This document shows, in pieces, positions 32,857 to 36,643 of a DNA stretch of 36,643 nucleotides (positions are counted from its first letter, which is position 1; every line of letters begins with the position of its first letter). The translations under genes and the position numbers were made by a program. The notes beneath the pieces are model-generated. The model saw only the letters and a program-made list of their open reading frames with translations, did no database searches and was not told the origin of the DNA. The stretch comes from Pseudarthrobacter sp. C4D7 (GTDB lineage Bacteria > Actinomycetota > Actinomycetes > Actinomycetales > Micrococcaceae), in contig NZ_JABFMW010000037.1 in NCBI RefSeq assembly GCF_013359725.1, positions 1 through 36,643 on the forward strand, read 5' to 3'.

Positions 32857-33780
32857 CTACCCCATGGGGCCCTGCGACGGATCTGCGGAGCGGCGCTGCG
32901 AACGGGCGCTGGCATAGAGGCACACGGTGGCTGCCGTTCCAAGGTTGAGGCTTTCAGCGGCGCCGTACACCGGAACCGCCACCCGGTGGTCCGCCAGTTC
33001 AAGCTCCCCCTCGGAGAGCCCCTGGGCTTCGTTGCCGAAGAACCAGGCGGTGGGCGCGGCAAGGTCGTAAGCGGACACCGGGCCGGTGCCGGTGAGCCGA
33101 CGGCGCGCGCTCTCGTCCTGCAGGACGTCAAGGTCCAGTTGCCCGTAACCGTCGGCAGCGAGGATGCTGATGCCCCGGGCTTTGCAGGCGGCAGCCAGTT
33201 CCGCCGGGTCAGCGGCCAGGACAACCGGAAGGTGGAACAGCGAACCTGCTGTGGAGCGGACGGCCTTGGGGTTGTAGATGTCAACGCTGGAAGCTGTGAA
33301 GATGACGGCGTCGGCACCGGCCGAATCGGCTGCACGCAGCACGGTGCCTGCGTTTCCCGGGTCCCTGACCTGGCAGAGCACGGCGATCAGGCGTGGACCG
33401 GCGTCGAGCACGTCCGCCAGGGAGACATCCACGAACCTGCAGACGGCCACTATCCCCTGCGGGTTGACGGTGTCCACCATGGCCGCCAGGACCTCGTCGG
33501 TGGCCAGCCGGGCATTGGTGCCCTCGGCGAGTTCTTCGAACTCCGGGAACCGGTCCAGGCAGCTTTCACTGGCAAACACCTCGGTGACAACTCCGGGCGC
33601 GCCCGCGGCGAGCCGCTGCTGGTGGAGTTTCAGCGCTTCCCTGACGGCCTGCGGCCCCTCGGCAAGGAACTGGCCGCGCTTTAAACGCGCCGGGCGCCCT
33701 GCAAGCTTTGCCACGTCCCTGACCCGATCGGCTCGGGGGTTGGACAGTGGAAGATCTTGCGGGCGCCCGGTTTCGTTCAT
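32857..33780 (-). CDS. TrmH/SpoU-family RNA 2'-O-methyltransferase
   Basis: A 307-residue SPOUT methyltransferase. An N-terminal substrate-binding domain (NPRADRVRDVAKLAGRPAR, FLAEGPQAVREAL) precedes the knotted catalytic domain: motif 1 QVRDPGNAGTVLRAADSAGA, motif 2 WFFGNEAQGLS, motif 3 VPVYGAAESLNLGTAATVCL. It should methylate a ribose in rRNA or tRNA using SAM; relatives at this position beside rplT are called tsnR-like or RlmB-like. Which nucleotide is modified cannot be told. ATG at 33780; it follows rplT by 69 bases that fold into a three-way junction. Confidence 0.9.
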   Translation of the reverse strand: MNETGRPQDLPLSNPRADRVRDVAKLAGRPARLKRGQFLAEGPQAVREALKLHQQRLAAGAPGVVTEVFASESCLDRFPEFEELAEGTNARLATDEVLAAMVDTVNPQGIVAVCRFVDVSLADVLDAGPRLIAVLCQVRDPGNAGTVLRAADSAGADAVIFTASSVDIYNPKAVRSTAGSLFHLPVVLAADPAELAAACKARGISILAADGYGQLDLDVLQDESARRRLTGTGPVSAYDLAAPTAWFFGNEAQGLSEGELELADHRVAVPVYGAAESLNLGTAATVCLYASARSQRRSADPSQGPMG

Positions 33781-33800
33781 ACAAGAACTGTAGTAGCTGT

Positions 33801-33845
33801 CGCTTCCAGTTCCTGAACTGGCCCCTCAGTCGAGGGGCGGAAGCG
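33801..33845 (-). terminator. Three-way-junction structure between rplT and the methyltransferase
   Basis: An outer stem (CGCTT 33801-33805 with AAGCG 33841-33845) encloses two perfect hairpins: CCAGTTC/GAACTGG (33806-33821, 2-base loop) and GCCCCTC/GAGGGGC (33821-33838, 4-base loop). There is no T-run. It may slow or partly end transcription past rplT, or serve as an RNA-processing site. Confidence 0.6.
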
Positions 33846-33849
33846 GCTG

Positions 33850-34239
33850 CTAGGCTGCGGCAACCTTCTTGGCGGAGGTGTCTGCCGGCAGGGAATCCTT
33901 GGCAACCTGGACCAGTGCGGCGAAGGCGTTGGCGTCAGAAACGGCAAGCTCGGCCAGCATGCGGCGGTCAACCTCGACCTCAGCGGCCTTCAGGCCCTGG
34001 ATGAGGCGGTTGTAGGTGAGGCCGTTGGCGCGGGACGCAGCGTTGATGCGCTGGATCCACAGGCGGCGGAAGTCGCCCTTCTTCTTCTTGCGGTCACCGT
34101 AGCTGTACACAAACGAGTGCAGCAGCTGTTCCTTTGCCTTGCGGTACAGGCGCGACCGCTGTCCGCGGTAGCCCTTCGCCCGTTCAAGAACAACCCGGCG
34201 CTTCTTGTGGGCGTTGACCGCCCTCTTCACACGTGCCAC
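33850..34239 (-). CDS. rplT: 50S ribosomal protein L20
   Basis: A 129-residue large-subunit assembly protein. It starts with GTG at 34239 (AAGGAG 8 bases upstream) and reads ARVKRAVNAHKKRRVVLERA, then RLYRKAKEQLLHSFVYSYGDRKKKKGDFRRLWIQRINAA in the usual order (given here in part: RKAKEQLLHSFVYSYGDRK). The basic N-terminal extension threads into 23S rRNA and the C-terminal globular domain follows. In several bacteria L20 represses its own operon by binding the infC or rpmI leader. The C-terminus has a short Ala/Lys tail (SAKKVAAA). Confidence 0.97.
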   Translation of the reverse strand: MARVKRAVNAHKKRRVVLERAKGYRGQRSRLYRKAKEQLLHSFVYSYGDRKKKKGDFRRLWIQRINAASRANGLTYNRLIQGLKAAEVEVDRRMLAELAVSDANAFAALVQVAKDSLPADTSAKKVAAA

Positions 34240-34357
34240 GTGCGTACTCCTTCGAAAATCTGATCCCAAGCATCTGTTGCCGGTGTTCCGGCGGCCTGAG
34301 AAGGCTGTTTGGCAGGTGACGGACCACCGGTAGGCGGCCCATCAATAAACTTGGAAA

Positions 34358-34552
34358 TTAGATGCCGAGCATCTTCCGGATGACCTTGGCGTCGCCCTTG
34401 AAGACGATCTTGTCGCCGGCGAGGCGGCGGGTCAGACGGCTGGACTTGTGCTCCAGGTAGTGGCGGCGGTTGGCCTGCTGGCGGCGCAGCTTGCCGCTGC
34501 CGGTCAGCTTGAAGCGCTTCTTAGCACCACTGTGGGTCTTCATCTTCGGCAT
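34358..34552 (-). CDS. rpmI: 50S ribosomal protein L35
   Basis: A 64-residue basic ribosomal protein starting MPKMKTHSGAKKRFKLTGSG and ending KVIRKMLGI, the standard L35 sequence. ATG at 34552 has AAGGAG well spaced upstream. It lies between infC and rplT in the universal infC-rpmI-rplT operon. Confidence 0.97.
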   Translation of the reverse strand: MPKMKTHSGAKKRFKLTGSGKLRRQQANRRHYLEHKSSRLTRRLAGDKIVFKGDAKVIRKMLGI

Positions 34553-34640
34553 GGGAACCGATCTCCTTACGTTTCTGCGGGCCCGGGGGCCGGCAGTTCT
34601 ATCGCGCAGCCGCCCCTGCGGGCGGCATGCTGGTTGCTGA

Positions 34641-34663
34641 CTGCCGGGGACCTGCCCCGGCAG
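34641..34663 (-). other. Hairpin in the infC-rpmI spacer
   Basis: CTGCCGGGG (34641-34649) pairs exactly with CCCCGGCAG (34655-34663), eight bases past the infC stop. A second GC-rich hairpin (GCCGCC/GGCGGC) follows near 34607-34626. No T-run follows. The pair could be a processing site or an internal attenuator before rpmI. Confidence 0.5.
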
Positions 34664-34670
34664 CTGTGAA

Positions 34671-35738
34671 CTAGTTGGTCTTCTTGCCAGCCGGCTTCGG
34701 CGCTGCCTTGGGGGCAGGGCGGGCAGCAGGCTTGGGCGCGGCAGGCCTGGCCACCGGCTTCGGCGGAGCGGGCACACCCGCCGGCTTCGGCGCAGCCGCT
34801 TCCGGCTTGGCCGGAGATGCTGGCTTGGAAGCCGGAGCTGCAGCCTTCGGGGCGGCAGCCTTGGGGGCTTCCTGCTTGGGTGCAGCAGTCTTGGGAGCCT
34901 CCTGCTTGGCAGCCGGAGCCTTGGGGGCTTCCTGCTTCGGAGCAGCGGCCTTAGGAGCCTCCTGCTTCGGTGCAGCAGCCTTGGGGGCCTCCTGCTTCGG
35001 CGCTTCCTGCTCGGCGGCAGCCGGCGTTTCAGCAGGTGCGTTGTCTGCGGCCGGGGCTTCCGGCTCGGTGGAGACGGTGAAGCCCTCCGGCAGGAGATCC
35101 GCCAGTGACTGGGTCATGGGGGCCTGGTCGTCGCCGGACGTATCAACGCGTCCCGAAGCCTTCGCTTCGTTCTGGGCCTTGGCTTCGGCGCGCTGGGTTG
35201 CGCGGCGTGCTTCCGCCTTGGCCTCGGCCTTGTTCTTCAGCGGGCCAACCACCATGACCATGTTGCGGCCGTCAATGCGGGGGCTGGACTCCACCACGCC
35301 GACTTCGGCGACATCGTCTGCGAAGCGCTGGAGCAGGCGGATACCCATCTCCGGACGCTGCTGCTCGCGGCCGCGGAACTGGATCATGGCCTTGACCTTG
35401 TCCCCGGCGCCGAGGAAGCGCAGGGCGTGACCGCGCTTGGTCTCGTAGTCGTGGGTGTCGATCTTCAGGCGGAACCGGATTTCCTTCAGAACGGTGTTCG
35501 TCTGATTCTTCCGGGCCTCACGCGCCTTGACTGCGGCCTCGTACTTGTACTTGCCGAAGTCCATCAGCTTGCACACCGGAGGCTTAGCCTGAGGTGCAAC
35601 TTCAACGAGATCAAGGTCGGACTCGGCAGCCAGGCGCAGGGCATCCTCAATACGGACGATTCCTACCTGTTCACCTGCAGGGCCGACCAGCCGCACCTCG
35701 GGGACGCGGATACGCTCATTGATTCTTGGCTCGCTAAT
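34671..35738 (-). CDS. infC: Translation initiation factor IF-3 with AUU start and a long repeat tail
   Basis: IF-3 binds the 30S subunit and proofreads start-codon choice. The conserved protein begins SEPRINERIRVPEVRLVG; the only fitting start is ATT at 35738, with AGGAG 7 bases upstream. AUU starts are the classic device by which IF-3 limits its own synthesis. The N-domain (about 1-75), linker KAREARKNQT and C-domain to about 185 are standard. Then comes an extra tail to residue 355. Residues about 247-300 hold roughly five copies of a ten-residue unit, APKQEAPKAA, followed by a Lys/Pro/Ala-rich end PAPKAAPKPAGKKTN. Most IF-3 proteins are about 180 residues, so nearly half of this one is disordered extension. 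The frame is open to 36479 upstream, but that part is leader and antisense to the next gene. Confidence 0.95.
   Translation of the reverse strand: MSEPRINERIRVPEVRLVGPAGEQVGIVRIEDALRLAAESDLDLVEVAPQAKPPVCKLMDFGKYKYEAAVKAREARKNQTNTVLKEIRFRLKIDTHDYETKRGHALRFLGAGDKVKAMIQFRGREQQRPEMGIRLLQRFADDVAEVGVVESSPRIDGRNMVMVVGPLKNKAEAKAEARRATQRAEAKAQNEAKASGRVDTSGDDQAPMTQSLADLLPEGFTVSTEPEAPAADNAPAETPAAAEQEAPKQEAPKAAAPKQEAPKAAAPKQEAPKAPAAKQEAPKTAAPKQEAPKAAAPKAAAPASKPASPAKPEAAAPKPAGVPAPPKPVARPAAPKPAARPAPKAAPKPAGKKTN
34839..35000 (-). repeat. 30-base tandem repeats inside infC
   Basis: This part of infC encodes about five ten-residue units of the APKQEAPKAA type, visible as recurring GCCTCCTGCTT(C/G)G stretches on the plus strand. 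Units differ by a few bases. Length changes by slippage would stay in frame. Confidence 0.85.
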
Positions 35739-35991
35739 GTTAAAGCTCCTGTGTTTGTTGTTGAGTCCCGGCAAATGAAGAAGGCCCCCAATTGCCGGAG
35801 CAATCGAAGGCCTCAAAGAGGTTGGACCGGCAACCCCGAAAAGGGCTGCACGTGCACGGTCCCGGCAAATGCCGGCCGTGCCCAACCAGGTACCCGGCAA
35901 CCTTGCGTCCCTGCGGGTTCCAATGGAACGGGCGGGACAACGGCTGACGCGGGTGGGAGAGAACTCCGCTTGCAAACTGGATGCCATTCTA
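35739..35991 (-). promoter_or_regulatory. Structured 5' leader of the infC operon, with candidate promoter
   Basis: The 35739-36096 stretch has no gene. Going downstream on the minus strand: a -10-like TAGAAT (35986-35991), with TTGACG at 36005-36010 at an unusually short 13-base distance; an outer stem (35882-35887 with 35820-35825, GGTTGG/CCAACC) enclosing a long hairpin (GCACGG/CCGTGC and CCGGC/GCCGG, 35854-35881, AAAT-type loop); then a hairpin with inner ATTGC/GCAAT and outer GGCC/GGCC arms (35783-35813) followed by TTCTTCATTTGC, which looks like an attenuator. The leader would be about 240 bases. Control by L20 or by transcription attenuation is inference. Confidence 0.55.
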
Positions 35992-36096
35992 CAGAAAAAA
36001 TTCCCGTCAACGCCGCGAAGCGCTGGTGGGAACCTGATTGTTTGGGGCAATCTCTGAAATAACGACATCCAGTCGGTCTGTGTCAAGCTTACCAGT

Positions 36097-36483
36097 ATGA
36101 GCACCCCAGACAGTAATTCATACGTCTTCGAGCCCGGCGACGCAGGCGCAGACGTTTCACAGCAGATCCGCGACATCTCCGAAGTTCCCGCCATCGAGGT
36201 CATCACCACCGCCGCCGTGCACCTGATGAGTGCAGCTGCGGTGAAGCTTGGCCTGGCCGAAGAGGACAACGCAGCCGAACTCAAGGACCTTGACGAGGCC
36301 CGGAAGCTGATCACCGCACTGGCCGGCCTGGTGACCGCGGCAGCACCGGAAATCGGGTCCCAGCACGCTGGCCCCTTGCGCGACGGCCTGCGTTCCCTGC
36401 AGCTGGCGTTCCGTGAAGAGTCGCTGATTCCGGATGCACCGGGCAAGGGTCCGGGCGAAAAGTTCACCGGGGCAGTCAACTAA
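36097..36483 (+). CDS. DUF1844 domain-containing protein
   Basis: A 128-residue acidic protein that I recognise as the DUF1844 group found beside infC in actinobacteria. After a short polar N-terminus (MSTPDSNSYVFEPGD) comes a helical core: VPAIEVITTAAVHLMSAAAVKLGL, DLDEARKLITALAGLVTAAAPEIG and LRDGLRSLQLAFREESL (each quoted in part where long). No catalytic motif, signal peptide or membrane segment is seen. Function unknown. It is divergent from infC, so the 358-base spacer serves both, and a strong terminator follows. Confidence 0.85.
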   Translation: MSTPDSNSYVFEPGDAGADVSQQIRDISEVPAIEVITTAAVHLMSAAAVKLGLAEEDNAAELKDLDEARKLITALAGLVTAAAPEIGSQHAGPLRDGLRSLQLAFREESLIPDAPGKGPGEKFTGAVN

Positions 36484-36507
36484 AGCCCCACTCCCCGAGC
36501 CCCGTCC

Positions 36508-36550
36508 GACGGCGGGACGGCCTGCCCAGGCCGTCCCGCCGTCGCGCTTT
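36508..36550 (+). terminator. Terminator after the DUF1844 gene
   Basis: GACGGCGGGACGGCCT (36508-36523) and its exact complement (36528-36543) form a 16-bp stem with a GCCC loop, followed by GCGCTTTAACC. The T-run is short, but the stem is very stable and starts 24 bases after the stop. Confidence 0.8.
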
Positions 36551-36635
36551 AACCTCATCGATTGCTCCGTAAACGTCGTTTTGGGGCGGGCGGATTCATA
36601 CGGTCATTGCAACGAAACCATGAAGGGGTGTTGCG

Positions 36636-36643
36636 ATGCCGGC
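36636..36643 (+). CDS. Possible start of the next gene, cut by the window edge
   Basis: ATG at 36636 preceded by AAGGGG (36623-36628) at a normal distance. Only two and a half codons (Met-Pro-) are visible, so no product can be named. Confidence 0.3.

Noticed and set aside
35739..36479. Open frame extending infC upstream to 602 residues
   Set aside because: It crosses the leader and runs antisense to the DUF1844 gene; conserved IF-3 sequence begins only at the ATT codon.

Overview
The window looks like the chromosome of a high-GC actinobacterium, most likely an Arthrobacter/Pseudarthrobacter relative (Micrococcaceae). The reasons are the GC-rich codon use, the argCJBDFRGH operon with internal argR, an Ada-AlkA fusion next to ogt, a mycothiol-type maleylpyruvate isomerase homologue, a class II HelD-like helicase, an Rv2578c-type radical SAM protein, and an rRNA leader of actinobacterial type at the left edge. 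Most of the window is housekeeping backbone. The order infC-rpmI-rplT-trmH ... pheS-pheT ... argCJBDFRGH ... mpg ... tyrS is the order I recall for other actinobacteria such as Mycobacterium tuberculosis.

Layout, left to right. 1-472: leader and promoter of an rRNA operon reading left off the window, then the tyrS terminator. 473-4790 (minus): mpg (aag), helD, tyrS. 4918-6887 (plus): ada-alkA fusion and ogt, with a 4-base overlap. 6888-8391: a long palindrome, a DinB/MDMPI-type enzyme, a shortened PdxH-like protein, and a palindrome plus 32-base repeats. 8392-17063 (minus): the complete arginine operon argC-J-B-D-F-R-G-H, with ArgR-type operators and a probably leaderless argC start. 17221-18186 (plus): a quinone oxidoreductase. 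18354-23698 (plus): a Pls/PosA-type single-module peptide synthetase overlapping an M1 aminopeptidase. 23662-24366 (minus): an Sfp-type phosphopantetheinyl transferase, convergent with and overlapping the peptidase. 24399-28006 (minus): pheT and pheS. 28207-30514 (plus): a small hypothetical, a SIMPL protein and an SOS-boxed radical SAM protein. 30528-32791: a Nudix hydrolase (minus), an MFS exporter and a GlsB-type membrane protein (plus). 32857-35738 (minus): trmH-type methyltransferase, rplT, rpmI and infC, with a structured leader to 36060. 36097-36483 (plus): a DUF1844 protein.

The most interesting locus is 18.3-24.4 kb. One protein carries an adenylation domain, a carrier domain and a membrane part with three tandem left-handed-beta-helix-like soluble domains, which is the architecture of epsilon-poly-L-lysine synthetase. 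The specificity code I read out by hand is close to the lysine code. The partner enzymes such a system needs sit beside it: an Sfp-type transferase to prime the carrier domain, and a cytosolic aminopeptidase that could trim or degrade the product. The locus lies between pheT and argC and so appears to interrupt an otherwise conserved block. This points to a cationic homopoly(amino acid) or short isopeptide made by this organism. The product and the lysine specificity are inferences.

Other points: infC begins with AUU and carries a roughly 150-residue Lys/Ala/Pro/Glu repeat tail; the infC leader folds into several nested stems; the radical SAM gene has an SOS box lying across its promoter; and the PdxH-like gene seems to lack the middle of the family's fold.
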